Source: Voacanga thouarsii (lineage: Eukaryota; Streptophyta; Magnoliopsida; Gentianales; Apocynaceae). Taken from it: a stretch of 64,000 nucleotides of DNA. Each line of letters starts with the position of its first letter. Positions within the stretch are counted from its first letter, which is position 1. Shown piece after piece: positions 10,457 to 22,862 of the stretch. The position numbers and the translations under genes are program-made. The DNA lies in contig JANUWF010001491.1 of assembly GCA_026120185.1 (NCBI GenBank), forward strand, positions 2,914,001-2,978,000, given 5' to 3'. The notes beneath the pieces are model-generated. The model ran no database searches and was not told where the DNA came from. It saw only the letters and a list, made by a program, of their open reading frames with translations.

Positions 10457-12099
10457 AGAGAAAAGAGAAGAAGAGAGTCCGTTAGCATGCTTATTCATAT
10501 ATATATTCATTAGAAATCAAATATTAGTGAAGATGAAGTTGATTGAACAAACCTACCTTAAAGGTGTTCTTGAGCCTTCACAAAAATTTTGATTTTTGAT
10601 CCAAAAGAGCAAGTTTGATTTTGGAGTTTGATATTAAAAATGGTATGGATGGACTCACAGCAGTGAGTAGATGAAATCTAAAATTTTTGGAAGAAGTTTG
10701 AAGTGGTTTGGAGAGGTATTAGGCGAAAGAAAGGAGTAGGTGTTCTTGGTGTTCTATGTGTGCTTGAAGGTTGAAGAGAATGGAGAGATTTTGGATTGGA
10801 GGCTGCCGAAATTCTGTGTGTGTACAGTGGCCGATTTGCTTGTGTAGTTTAGGTAGATAATTTTTCTAGTTTGAAAGGAAAAGGAAAGGTTGGTTGTTGA
10901 AATCCTAAAAGAATATTTTTGGAAATTAAATTTGGAAACAGAATATAGCAAGAATATCTTTGTTCAATGGAAGCTTTTTGGAAGCTGCTATGGCCGAATT
11001 GTTGCTCTGTGATTTGGCTGGATGAAAGCTGGTTGAAGAAGGCTAACAATGGCTAAAAAGAAGGAGTGTAATGGTGAAGGAAAGGTCTGGTTGTTTGAGG
11101 GACATTTTATGTAAGGTTACTAAATTAAGGTTGCTTGAATTTTGGTATCCAATCAAGGTATGATTGCAGTAATTTGTTGGAGATATTTTAGGGCAGCCAT
11201 GTCTGGTTTACATGCAGAAGCTTGGGGAAGATAATGGAGTTCAGTTCATAGCTGTTTAAGAGTGGTTTGTGCAGAAGAAAGATGGAGTTTCGGCCAGGTT
11301 TGGATTAGGAAACAAAGTTGGACAGAAATCCTGCACAGAATTTTGCCATTGCTAGAATTTTTCTAGGCAGTTTCTGCTGCCATTTTCCAGTCAGCTTGTA
11401 GTGAGTTTGAAGGATATTTCAGGGGTCTTTCATGGCTGGTTTCCATCCTTCTTCATGGAGGAAAAATGTGGCTAAGGAGCTGGGAGAAAACTGGAAGAAA
11501 ATAGCCTGGTTGAAGACCACCAAAGCTGCAATTTTAACCAAAAATTTTTCTAGTTTTGCACAGCATTGTGCAGCCCGAAATTAATCAGAAAATTTCAGAT
11601 TTCAAGCTAATCAAAAGGGCCATTTTCTGGCCGCATTTGGGAGGGAATAATGGCTGAGAATTTCGACACCTTGAGGCACAAGAAGCTGGAAAATTTTCAG
11701 TTCATTACATGAAGGAAAATGAACCTAGCTAGAGTGAAGTTTAGAAGGTTCACTAGGAAAATTAATTCTCTTGGAACCTTCCCCATCTCTTTCACATTTT
11801 TGGTTCACAGGATATCTTTCAGTAAGACATTTTGAACCTTCAAAGTCATAGCACTTTACTGAAATTTCTGGAATGAAAATTGGCTAGAACAAATTTAACC
11901 AATCTAACTAATTGAGAATTAGGGAAAATTAAGGATCAAGGAGGAATGAATTCCCTTAGGAATTTTGTGTAGTGCAAAAGAATATGATTAGGATACTCCT
12001 ATCATGTCTCTCCTAGGACAACACCTCTACCCTATTCTAAAGCACATAAGGCCAAAAATATCACTTCCCAAGCAAAAATAAAATTTAATCATGCTAAAG

Positions 12100-12174
12100 C
12101 TCCAATGATGGAATTTGAACCCAAGACCTCAAGAATTAATTCCAATGCTCTAACCATTATACCCCAACAACTCT
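12100..12174 (-). repeat. tRNA-like segment, Tek solo LTR minus copy
   Basis: Reverse complement carries A box GGGTATAATGG (12154-12164) and B box GGTTCAAATTC (12111-12121), the most tRNA-like of the six copies by eye. Confidence 0.6.
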
Positions 12175-12401
12175 TGCTTTTATTTTCTTCCTACAATATT
12201 TTTCCTATTTAATCCTTAGGCTATCTCCTTATTTTCACCTCAACCAAAAATTAACTTTTTATCCTTCCTACTCAATAATCATATCCAAGCCCTCTAGACT
12301 AGAAAACACAAATCTAAAGCATATAAAATCATATAAAAATATATTTAAATATGCAATACATTATGATATGCATCCCATTCCCCTTACAATATCATTTAAC
12401 A

Positions 12402-13345
12402 CGTTTATTTTCAAATCACCTTCTCCATATACTAAAAAGACATCCTTAGTCATTCGTAAGTACTTAAGGATGTTCTTTACAGCCGCCCAATGACCCTGGC
12501 TAGGGTCAGATTGGTATTTACTCGTCAAACTGAGAGCACAAGATACATCAGGCTTTGTACATATCATAACGTACACGATAAATCCAACTATTGAGGCATA
12601 TAGAATCTTACTCATGTGATCCCTTTCAACTTGTGTCTTGGGAAACATCGACTTTAAAAGGCTTACACTATGTGACATGTGTAAGAATCCCATTTTGGAT
12701 TGACCCATGCTAAACCTTTTTAGCACTTTATCTATGTATGTAGACAATGAAAGACCTAACAACCTTTTGGATCTATCTCTATAGATCCTTATTCCAAGAA
12801 TATAGGTTGCTTCTCCAAGGTCTTTCATGGAGAATTATTCGGACAACCAAATTTTAACCGTTTGCCAGATAGGTATAGCGTTTCCTATTAGTAATATATC
12901 ATCTACATAATGCAACAAGAAAATAATTGCGCTCCCACTGACCTTCTTGTATACACAAGGCTCATCCATGTTTTGAATAAAACCAAACTCTTTGATTGTT
13001 TTATCAAAATAGATGTTCCAACTCCTAGAATCTTACTTAAGTCCATAAATGGACCTTTACAGCTTACACACATTTGTGCCATCATTGGATGTGAAACCTT
13101 CAGGTTGTGTCATATACACTTCCTCAGTCAGATTTTCTTTTAGGAAAGCTATTTTCACATCCATTTGCCAAATCTCGTTATCATAATGAGCAACAATGGC
13201 TAGGAGTATCCTAATGGATTTTAACATGGCTACTGGCGAGAACATTTCGTCATAGTCAATACTATATTGTTGACAATGACCTTTCACCACTTGTCGTGCT
13301 TTATAGGTACCTAAGTTACCATCCATGTCCATTTTCTTCTTGGGT
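12402..13345 (-). pseudogene. Copia-B reverse transcriptase (5' part lost)
   Basis: Minus-strand copia RT. From 13332 it reads MDMDGNLGTYKAR, then DYDEMFSPVAMLKS, VYMTQPEGF, an intact YVDD catalytic block (complement of 12898-12909), MKDLGEATYILGI (from 12828), TYIDKVLKRF and the RNase H approach CALSLTSKYQSDP. At least two frameshifts separate these blocks. It continues after the Tek solo LTR at 7981. Its upstream end stops abruptly at about 13345, inside the K-K-MDMDG segment, against unrelated gypsy sequence. Integrase, gag and the 5' LTR of Copia-B are absent. Confidence 0.87.
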
Positions 13346-13453
13346 CAATTTACCTGATGAGTATAAAGTGAGTGCAATGCATAATGTTAGTGATTTAACT
13401 CCTTTTGATGTAGATGATGATTCGTGGAAGAATTAACTTTAAAAAAGGGGAGA
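13346..13453 (+). pseudogene. Gypsy (Gyp-G2) polyprotein C-terminus and polypurine tract
   Basis: The plus frame reads VNLPDEYKVSAMHNVSDLTPFD before a stop near 13437. This matches the end of Gyp-G (DLSAEYHVSAIFNISDLSPF near 55515-55585), which is the tail after integrase in this gypsy lineage. A purine run AAAAAAGGGGAGA precedes the LTR at 13454, as a polypurine tract should. Only this tail remains; the rest of the element was lost at the 13345/13346 break. Confidence 0.8.
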
Positions 13454-14352
13454 TGAAAAGAATCAAGCTGGCCAATTTGTTCAATCTTAAGAAGGGGAAA
13501 CGATCTTGTAAGGACCAATGACAAGATCAAGAACCAAGAGATTGCTCTAAGGTGATATCCAATTGTTCCTATAGCTATGTTTAAGGATGGAGGAGATTTG
13601 GAAGGATGATGAAGGCAGCCAAAAGCTCAATTTTATAGCTATTCAAAAGAGATCCTAACAACAACTCAAGCATGTGCTAAAAGAGGGTGAAAATGCAGAA
13701 ACCTAGTGGACCAAAACTGATCCTGTGTAGGGCCCAGCCAGCTAAGCCAATGTTGGGTGCATTTTGTCGGCAAAACGTCAGAATTCGAGCGCTGGTGCTA
13801 GCTCCGGGTCGTGTCGGGCCCAAGCCCTATTTTTCAAATTTTGATGATTTTTTCCTTATTTCTTTCTACTTTAAACACTATATAAAGTCCTTTTAAGGCC
13901 TTATTTTGTCTGTGGGCCTTAGTAATCACATAGATAGGATTTAGGTAGTATAAATTCATCTTTTTAGTAATTTGACAAGACAATCAATCTACTTTATTCA
14001 AATTTGAAAGAGAGTCTTAAAAAGTCTTCACCTCTTTATTCATCTTGTTCAAGACCATACTTAGGGCTTAGTCCTCTTTTTGAGTGAGTCTCTAAATCTT
14101 ATGGACAATCCAATGTGGTTTCTCTTAATTGGATCGTAGTTCCTTGTTCTTCTAAGGTTTATCTTGAATTCTATTATTTAGGTGCCCATAGTCCTACTTC
14201 TTTTCTTCTTGAATACCTTTGTTGTTTTAGGGATATTTGGGTGAATTTATAGTAGATCTTGCTACTAATCTTGCGGGTCTTTGGGGCTTAGGTCTTCAAA
14301 GGTTAGCTAGAGTGTCGATAGATATTAATGTCCCTTCATTTTAGCCACAAAT
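13454..14352 (+). mobile_element. Gyp-G2 3' LTR, right end uncertain
   Basis: Starts TGAAAAGAATC after the polypurine tract. It is a diverged relative of the Gyp-G LTR: both have AAGGACCRATGACAA near the start, a GC-rich patch (GAGCGCTGGTGCTAGCTCC near 13789), TATATAAAG (13890 area), GAGAGTCTTAAAA, TTGTTCTTCTAAGGTTT and a GGTCTTTGRGGCTT segment in the same order. The similarity fades after about 14350, so the right boundary is a guess. I find no target-site duplication. Confidence 0.7.
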
Positions 14353-14566
14353 TTCCACTATTTGGGTTTCACTATTTAAACAAGGATTTGTCCCATTGTT
14401 CCATCAATTTTATCACTCAGGATCATATCAGCAGCCTTCATTCCATGCCCCAAAATTTAGTACTCTAGTAGCCCCTCCTTCTTCTAGCCCTGTTGCTATA
14501 TCACTAAAATTTAGTTCTCTAAAGACTTCTTGTCTTCCTATGGTAGAAGTTTTTTGCCTGTCTCTC
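14353..14566. other. Unassigned DNA before Copia-A2; possible transposase N-terminal coding
   Basis: No LTR matches. A plus frame from 14396 is rich in Ser, Pro and His (FHAPKFS, APPSSSPVAI). After Copia-A2, at 58976 on, another Ser/Pro/Thr-rich stretch appears before the transposase remnant. The two may be one low-complexity N-terminal region that Copia-A2 split, but the frames do not join cleanly. The last 5 bases, CTCTC, are the left target-site duplication of Copia-A2. Confidence 0.35.
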
Positions 14567-16382
14567 AGTTGTGAGATATTCCCTCTTAGACTAGATTTCT
14601 AATGTAATTATCGAATGTTTTAATAAAAGAATTTATTTCCAAAAATTGTTTGTGAATTTATATTTTTATTTGTACACAATTATGTTTGAGAAAGACCCAT
14701 TGTGTTTAAGTAAGTGGTCCATGTGAATGGAGGTCTTCCATAGTAAGGTATGGATCACAGGTTACTTAACACATAAACATTCGTTCTTAACAGATTGATG
14801 AGAATGAGAATCTCATCATGTCTAGTTTATTATGTGGTGAATTCTAAATGGGAAATGTCTTACCTTTAGCCAGTGAGTAGTCCACTCACTTCATGACGTA
14901 AGCGTATTTCGAATACATAGAACAGGACCTGTAGTAGTGGTTTCTTAAAGTACTATGTGGTAGAAACCTAGACTACTACCGCTATAGCGTGGACTAGTAC
15001 TCTACGACTTGAGTATGAGTTGGTGGTCTGACGAAGCTAAAAGCATATACTTTGATATGTTATAGTTGAGGTTCTATTGTAGGGCTAATATACTTGCATG
15101 TTGGGTATGTGTGACTAGTTAGTTAAGATAGACTTGAACAAGATAGTTTCTATACTATATCGCCCTTTGTGGTTGTCTGAATGATCTAAATATCCAGGGC
15201 CCTGGAAAACATTACTTGGTTGTTTGCTTTAGGGTAGATCCTTTGGAAAGCGGAAACAATCCAAGAAGTCATGGATCATTAGACTAGAGGCCTAAGGATG
15301 GTAGATGTCATTTAGAGAGGTGTTAGTACACTTCTTCCCCTCTAAATGTACGACGATGTATAGAGAGGTATTTTAGTTATTACACTTGTAGGTCGGAGAC
15401 TTTGTTAACGCAGCATTGTCCTTGGGGTCAATATTTCCTTATGGTGATATTAGGGAATATTTAAAATGTAAAATACAGCTATTTATATGGCAAGGGTATT
15501 TTGGACATTTTAGTAGCCAAGGTAGAGTGTCGTTTGGTCCCCAGTATAGACCGTGAATCCTAATTAAATACAAGCTAAGGAATTGATCTTCAATTAAATG
15601 GAATTTATTTTATTTAAGTAGCCTATTTAATTGTAAGGCTAGAATAAAATAAAGGTCCATAGAGAGAGGGAATTAATTAAATTAGTTTGGTGGGTTAATA
15701 AATTATTTAGGGCTTTGGGCTAGTTTGAATGATTAAAGATTAACCTGGGACTAAGCTAACATAGGCCCGTTAATTGGACTAGTTTATTTGGGTTGGAAAA
15801 TTTATTATTAATTGTGTTATTTCTTTAGTTCTAATTAGAATAATTAAGTAAGTTCAAAAGGTTAAACTAAGAGTTCACTGGCAAGTCTAGATTAACCTAG
15901 GGTTTTAATTTAGGTTAAACAGGAGGATTGGATTGAACGTTATTTTTTGGATGACCTCTTCTGTGTGTGAAAATATTGCCAGACATCTCTCTCTCTCTTT
16001 CTCCAAGAAAGTTACCTAGCTTTGTAAGTAGTTCACTAAACGGAATTAGGCAGGCCATATAATGGAAGACCTAGAGTTTGGCGTTCACCTACATGCAAAG
16101 ATGGAGTAGGAGACTTGCAAGAATCGCATTAGAGATTTCCACCAGCATACCCACCTCGATTGCACACATTCCGGTCCAGCCAATTCTTAGAACGAGGAAA
16201 AGAGATATTTTTTTTCAAACCTCAGAATCCGTGCAGAGCACGACCAGCGCCGGCTCCGGCGCTGACTAGGGTTGCCGGAGCCAGCGCTGGCTCTATTAAG
16301 TTCCCTAGTTCTTTAGTTTTTCAAGTTTGGTTTTGTTTTTGCTTCTGCTGCGTGCCCTGTGTTTTCCATTTCTATGCCTTTA
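14567..16382 (+). mobile_element. Copia-A2 5' LTR
   Basis: Matches the 3' LTR at 57152-58970 along its length (start AGTTGTGAGATATTCCCT versus TGTTAGGAGATATGCCCT; end GCCTTTA versus GCCTTCA). CTCTC precedes it and CTCCC follows the 3' LTR, a 4/5 duplication. A primer site follows after two bases. The LTR has a GC-rich, partly palindromic patch at 16243-16293 (GCGCCGGC and AGCGCTGGCT blocks) and a short CT run near 15987. TG and CA ends have each mutated once, in keeping with age. Confidence 0.9.
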
Positions 16383-16384
16383 AT

Positions 16385-16396
16385 TGGTATCAGAGC
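16385..16396 (+). other. Copia-A2 primer binding site
   Basis: TGGTATCAGAGC, the usual complement of the 3' end of plant initiator tRNA-Met, two bases after the LTR. It fixes the direction and the LTR end. Confidence 0.93.
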
Positions 16397-18035
16397 ATGA
16401 AGGTTTTGTTAAAATATAGGGAGCTTGCGTCTAGATGAATAAACTAGACACACATGTGTGATTAAAATTGTCATCCTTCGCTGTTTATGTTATGGATAGA
16501 TTTTATATTAAACCTCATGGGTGGAGGAATAGGAGATGTGTAATTTACTGTTTTTCTTAGCAATTCGTGTAAGCCAACGTTTATAGATGATTATTGGTTT
16601 TAGTTGATTTCATTGTATTTGGTTTGATATCAGAGAGCCACTGATGCTAGATGTTGAGAAGAAAACAAGGGAAATTCGAAAAAAAAAAAAAAAAAACTGC
16701 AGGAAGAGTTGTCCAGACTGGAGCCGGCACCGGCTAGGGTTTGGAATTCGGTCTGCGCGCTGGTTGCTAATGGGTCTTGGTTCTATGTGGCAGGTGCAGT
16801 GGACCACAGTTCAGATGGGTGTCTGATCCAATGCGGCGAGTGCAGTGGACCAAGGAATTTTTTTTTAAAAATAAATTTCCATGTAATTTTCCTTGCAATT
16901 TCTTTTGGTTTTGGGGTCCATACCAGGCGAAGTTTATATTTTGTAATAGTTAATATATTCAAGGAATATTTTTGCATGAAAAGTATTAGTAAGGGATTTT
17001 AGGATTAAACAAAACCATTAATGAATTATTTAATGTGTTTAATTCTATTGTCTGGGCACTTAGGTTTAAAAAATAGAACAGCATGAAAACATCTATTGTT
17101 TTCTAGCATGCTATTTTTTATGTAGCTATATGAACGTTTTCTCAAAAACCAAAGTCTTTGGGAATGTTTTGACAAGGAAAATTTTTTTCTACAAATTAAA
17201 TGGTTATTTAACTTGAACAAAAATTAATCCTTAGATATTTTCTCAAAGGATTTAATCTTTGATATAGAAAATGTATTGGATTTAGATATTTTTGTAAGGT
17301 TAAAATAGAAAGCCATTTTAATTTAATTTTGGCACAACAAAAATTGTTTTGTCAAATAAACTTGAGACCAAAGTTTCTAGAAAGTTTTAATTGGAAAATT
17401 TTTGAAATCATTAAGCTTTTAACATCAATAAAATCAGTCCATGGGAAAAACTCTCAAAGGATATAAACCTTGACATAGAGATTTTTATGCACATAGACAT
17501 TTTATTTTTTAATTAAGGGAAAACTTAATGGAAATTTTCAAAAGGATATTTTTTAGAAAACCCTTGTTCTAAAAGACTAAGTGGGAGAAGGGTTCAAGCT
17601 GCCCCGCGACTTCTATCACGATCCTCATTAGAGATCGAGAGTCCCCTCGCGTCACCCTGGGAGTGTACCCGTATAAAATGGGGATACCATAAGGATCTAG
17701 ATCTAATAGAGGGATGTAATTAATAACCCGGGGCACGTACTATGATCAGCCAGCCCCTCGTTGGAAGTCATACTGCGAGGTATGTCCATAGGAAATTAGA
17801 GGAAATGACCATCCCCCCAATGGAGTTATCTTATAGATTATTACCTAGAAGGGAAATTAATTTGTGTTGGTTAACACACTTAGCTTAGGAAACTATTAAT
17901 TTTCCTAAGAAGCTATGTCGATTTTCCTAAGAGCCAAATTGATTATTATCAGTTTTGATAATAAGGATAAAGTGCACATATTTGTTTTATTTTCACAAAC
18001 TGAATCTTTTTCTTTTATTTTTTGATTTTTCAAAA
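16397..18035 (+). other. Copia-A2 untranslated leader
   Basis: 1.6 kb without a credible reading frame, between the primer site and gag. It contains a poly-A run (16680-16696), GAGCCGGCACCGGC at 16721-16734, a repeated TGCAGTGGACCA (about 16795-16808 and 16840-16851), and AT-rich sequence after that. A stretch near 17600-17780 is locally GC-richer. I see nothing else in it. Confidence 0.7.
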
Positions 18036-18580
18036 ATGGTGGGAGGTTCTTATAGTCTATTGGTCATTATTCTACGAGAGAATAAGCTAATGGGACCAAA
18101 CTATGTGGAATGGAAGAGGAACCTAGACATAATACTCACAGCAGAAGAGTATAAGTATGGCCTTTACGAAACCTGCCATGTTATCAGGGAGGGTTCCACC
18201 ATCGAGGAGCGTGAGGTTGAGAAGGCATGGAAGAAGGCCGACAAGATGGCATGTTGTTACATGTTGGCCTCCTTGTCTAATGTGCTCTAATCTAAATATG
18301 AGCATGTGTAATGTAATCTAATGTGCTCTAATCTAGCCACGATGTTCATGGATAAGAGCCAGCCCGCAAGGCAGGAGGCTTTTCAAACTATCATTAACAC
18401 TAAGATGGCTGAGGGAGCAACAGTCAGAGAGCATATGCTCAAGATGATTGCTGCTTTCGAAGAGGCAAAAATCTTAGGGGCTATCATTGACCCCGAGAGC
18501 TAAGTGGACATGGTTCTCGAATCTCTACCGGTTCCTTTACTCAGATCAAGTTGAACTATACCTTGAACAAGTTGAACATG
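18036..18580 (+). pseudogene. Copia-A2 gag, N-terminal part
   Basis: Capsid-type gag of the copia UBN2 kind. The frame from ATG 18036 reads ENKLMGPNYVEWKRNLDIIL, then W-KADKMACCYMLASLSNVL. A stop at 18288-18290 follows. The frame continues with QPARQEAFQTIINTKMAEG, VREHMLKMI and ILGAIIDPES. A 19-base word (TCTAATGTGCTCTAATCTA) occurs at 18276-18294 and again at 18317-18335, a 41-bp-period duplication that disrupts the frame. The coding stops at 18580 where the minus-strand Tek element is inserted. It resumes at about 31248 with LTELMKELQMAEK. In the live element gag packages the RNA in cytoplasmic particles; here it is dead. Confidence 0.88.
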
Positions 18581-20930
18581 TGTAACACCCCACAACCTAG
18601 GACCGTTAGGGCCAGGGATGTCGCCCCGTCAAAGGACAAGGGGTCTTTATAACTAGGTCACACATTCAAAATAATAGAATAAAAAACATAAAACTTATAC
18701 AATCCAAGAATTCAAAAATAAATCCAGAAACAAAATTATTCACTCTCAACTCCCAAAGCATTACATAAAAATAAATAATAAAATCTCTTCCAAGGCGGAC
18801 AACACTAGCTACTCATCCCCATAGCAGGATCGACCTGAAATCATAGTAAAAAGGGGTGATGAGATAAAAATCTCAGGAAGTCTGTGTCTGCCTTGAGTGT
18901 CCAGTGAAAACAATTCGTGGATGCAAAGTATAAAATCTTCATAAGAGAAATACTGGAAAGCAATAAACAACGGTGAAAATCAAGAGTGGTGTTTTAGCTT
19001 TTTCAATTATACATGTATAATAAAATCAACCACTCAAAAAGGTGGTCATGGGTTACCACACGTTGGGCCCCATAACCATACAACGGTCAGAATGTCACAT
19101 TTTGTACAGACTGACAAAAGTTGGTGATCGGCCTATCGGGCAAGATACTCTTCTTTCTCTATACCCAAACAAAACAGGTTGTCCATTCCGGCAACACACA
19201 ATCCACTTGACTGAAAAGTGCTAGCTCGGACCGGCACGACCTACTGGACTGACATCTTATTCGAGAAGGACTCACCCCACAGAGGTGGCCACCTACTTAG
19301 AGACTTACCCTAACCCTTCAAAGACTAGTCCTAGCAGTCCACCCTTATTTAGTACTTAACGTAATTAATCCTACTTGGGGGAAAATGAACAAAACATAGT
19401 TCCACTTGAAAATGGCAATTAAGGGATTTCCAAAGTCTTTGTCAAAATAAGTTTTAGAAAGAGTTTTAGGATTTGAGTAAATCTTTTCGTTGATTTTTCA
19501 AATAATTTGTTTGATTGGAATGGGAAAGAGGACAATCCTCACTTGCCTTTACAGAAGTGAGTGTCCATACACTCTACATTTGGCTTGCCATAATAATGAT
19601 TTTGCATCAAACGGTTTTTATGCAGGAGCTTACCTAATCCTTGCTCAAAGTAAAGGTCTCCAACAGCTAACCTAACCCCTCCTGGGTTAAACATGAGCCA
19701 TAATCAGACTTAAGCCAAAGATTCACTTTCACAAATAAAACTAGCACAATTTACTATCATCATGTCCCTAGTGTCCCAAGTTTTAAGGCTAGATAACAAA
19801 TAAAATGGTTTATATAATAAATCTAACATGATATTAAAATAATTAGGGTTTGGAAAATAGGTACTATAAGTTGAAAGTTTAAATCTTGCTAAAAATAAAT
19901 TAGGGTTTATTTGATGAAAGGTCCTAGGACCTAGATGTAATTATTTAAAATAATAATCTACTGATAATTAATTGCTAGAAATAATTGGAAACTAAAATTG
20001 GTTGTAAGTAAATTTTAATAGGTTTTGATTAAAAGATAATAAATAAAATTTAATAGTATTTATGAATATAAGACTTACAAAATTAATATTTCAATTATTA
20101 TGATTACTTACATTAAAGGCTTTATGTGATATTATTATTTTATATAATATCTATATATTTTATTTCTTTAATAAAACCTATCATTTATTTGACTAAAATA
20201 TCACTATTTTATATATAAGGCTAAATCCACATTTTCCTAGGGTTTTCAAAATTTACTAGAAGAAGTCAAAGTATTAATCATTTTATTGATGAAATAAAAT
20301 TAGCTTAGGGACAACAAAGTCATGATCATATTTTCACTTGCCAACCACAATCATTAACATATACTCCACTCCAATTCATCAAATAATCCAAATCATGAAT
20401 AAAGGCATAAATCTAAATTTACCAATACATGATCCAAACTCTACTAACATAAACATAATCAAGTCTTTAACAATCATACATGAACAAAAACCCTATTCAC
20501 CAAAGGTGACATAATCTCTAACATGCTTTATCTCATATACTACTCACGACATGGAGAGCATGCAATAAAACCCTAAAACATCATTTAACCTAACCAAGAC
20601 TAATCATCATCATGCATCATGCATCAATCCCATCTCCATCATATACACACATTTATTCATGCTTCAATCTCAACTCATCTCAACATCACATGCTCAAACC
20701 ATAATCATAATCCATCCCTTCCAATATCATCCTAGAGACATGAATCTAGAATTTAAAAAGAGGATTGAAGAGGCTTACTTGATTGATGAGTACCTAGGAG
20801 TAGTTTCGAATGGATCATAACTATTAGGACCTTTGTCTGACGAAGAGAGATGAAGGAGATATGGCCATGGTTGAAGTCACCATTCGGCCAAGAGAGAGAG
20901 AGAGAGAGAGAGAAAAGAGCCTATTAGTAT

Positions 20931-20941
20931 GCTTATATATA
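20931..20941 (-). promoter_or_regulatory. TATA box of Tek-minus 3' LTR
   Basis: Minus strand TATATATAAGC, followed after about 20 bases by a CT tract (complement of 20890-20912). It is the clearest TATA match among the Tek LTRs. Start-site use is inferred. Confidence 0.55.
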
Positions 20942-22549
20942 CATATATTCATTAAAAGTTGAAGATGAGAGAAGGTGGGGTGATTGATCATGCTTACCTT
21001 GAAGGTGTTCTTGGCCTTCTAAAAATTACTGGTTTTTTCTTTTTTTTTTTATCCGAATAAGAGGGGTTGAATTCTGAGTTTGTTGTTAAAAGTGGTAGGA
21101 ATAGATTCATAGAAGTGAGTAGGTACAATCTGGAATTTTTTTGAAGAAGATTGAAGTGGTTTTGGTAGTCTCAGGCGAGAGAAGGTTAGTAGGTGTCTTT
21201 TGTTGTTCTTGAAGGTTGAAGAGAATGAAGAGGATTGAGGGAGAGCTGGCCGAAATTCTGTGGAAGAGAGTGACCGAATTGCTTGAGGGGTTTTGGCAAC
21301 TAAATTTTCTGGTTTGAAAGGTGAAGGAAAGCTGGTTGTTTGAAATCCTAAAAGAATATTTTAGGGAATCAATTTTGGAAACAAAATATGGTAAGAAGAT
21401 CTTTGATGGAGGAGAGCTTTTGGAAGCTGTAATGGCCGGCTGGTTGGCTAGGGATTTTGCTGGAATGAAAGCTGGTTGAAGGAGCTTAATGGTGGCAAAA
21501 AATATGATGTTCAAAGGTGGAAGGATTTTCTGGTTGTTGGAGGTTTAATTCATGGAGGGTTGCTAAAATAGATTGCTGAAATTTTGGACTTTAATCAATG
21601 GTTTGATAGGAGTGATTGATGGAGAGTTTTTAGGAGCAGCCATGGACTGGTTCTTCGAGTAGAATGTTGGGGATGATGATGAAGCTCAGTTCATGGCTGT
21701 TAAATGGGAGTTTCTACAGAAAAATGGTGAAGTTTCGATCAAGGCTGAAGAAGGAAGAAAGCTGGAAATTCTGCCCAATTTTTTTTTTTTCGCAAGTTTG
21801 ATGGAAAATTCTGGGCAAATTTTGCTGCCATTGTTCAGTTAGCTTGCAAAGGATTTGAAGGGGTATTCAGAGGTCTTTCAATGCTAGTTTCTAGCCTTCT
21901 TTATGGAGGAAAAACGTAGCTAAGATGCTGGGTGAAAAACTGGAAGAAACAGCTCGGTTTAGGTTCACCAAAGTTGCGAAATTGTCTGGAAAAATTTCCT
22001 GGTTTGCACAGGATTTGTGCTGCTCGATTTTGGCTGTGATTTTCAGTCTTCGAGCTGAGTGGTTTGAGCATTGATCTGGCAGAATTTCAGAGGTAAAGGT
22101 GGCTGAAATTTTTGACACTTGGACTAGACAAGAAGCTGGAAAATTTTCAGTTTACAACATGAAGGAAATGAACACAACTAGGTTGGAGTTTTGAAGGTTC
22201 AACCATAGAGATAAATTCTCTTGGGACCCTTCCAAAACTCCTTCCCTTTTTTGGCCACAAGATAACTCATTCATAGCCATTTTCAAAACCTAAACCTCAC
22301 AGAACCTTGCTGGAATTTTTCTAGAATAACGTTGGCTTGAATAAATTGAACAACTAAATGAAGTCAGAAGTAAGAAAAACTAAGGATCAGGAAGGTTATG
22401 AATTCCCTTAGAAATTTTTATACGGTACAAGAGTAGAATTAGGATATTCCTATTATGTCTCCTCTAGGACAACACTCCTACTCTTCACTAAGTCATGCAA
22501 GGGCGAAATATGGCCTTCCTACACAAAATAAACTTTAATCATGTTAAAA

Positions 22550-22621
22550 CTCCAATGATGGAATTTGAACCCAAGACCTCAAGAATTATTTCCAAAGCTC
22601 TACCCACTAAACCACATCAAC
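22550..22621 (-). repeat. tRNA-like segment, Tek-minus 3' LTR
   Basis: A box TGGTTTAGTGG (complement of 22604-22614, exact) and B box GGTTCAAATTC (complement of 22561-22571). Confidence 0.6.
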
Positions 22622-22862
22622 TCTTTTTTTTTTCTACCAAATATTTTTCCTATTTAATCCTCAAGCTATCTCCATATTTTCACCTCAAGCAAAAATTACT
22701 ATTTTGCCCTTCTTACTCAACAAGCACAAATAAGCCATCTAGGCTACAAATCACAAGTCCATAACACATAAAATTATATGAAAATATATTTATGCATGCA
22801 ATAAAGTATGATATGCATCCCAACCCCCTTACTCTATGGTTGGTTTCAACTAAGGTTTCACA

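Larger units (their letters stand above)
7982..12401 (-). mobile_element. Tek-family solo LTR (minus strand), nested in Copia-B
   Basis: Reverse-oriented Tek LTR starting TGTAACACCCCAC at 7982 and ending ...ATCATTTAACA at 12401. CGTTT flanks both sides (7977-7981 and 12402-12406), a perfect duplication. The copia codons join in frame across it (DLKIN before, GYTDVN after). The outer TGTGAAACC end has decayed and lost about 16 bases, but the duplication fixes the boundary. Palindromes lie at 8733-8744 (AGGTGGCCACCT) and 8798-8809 (TTGAGTACTCAA). A clean GA/TC tract and a short conserved frame are also kept. Confidence 0.92.
18581..22862 (-). mobile_element. Tek-minus 3' LTR
   Basis: Reverse Tek LTR from TGTAACACCCCAC (18581) to AAGGTTTCACA (22862). 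It is followed at 22863 by a purine-rich tract when read on the minus strand (CTAAGGAAGGGAAGA) and then the chromodomain end of pol, which is the arrangement expected of a 3' LTR. The left flank is ACATG (18576-18580). The pair LTR is 26979-31247. It carries AGGTGGCCACCT at 19283-19294. The first palindrome is decayed (TTTAGTACTTAA, near 19349). Confidence 0.93.

Noticed and set aside
21107..21514. A 135-codon minus-strand frame in Tek-minus, with a 151-codon relative at 29459-29914
   Set aside because: It lies upstream of the TATA box within the LTR when read in the element's direction, is low in complexity, and the two copies differ by indels. No domain is seen; most likely chance openness of an AT-rich LTR.
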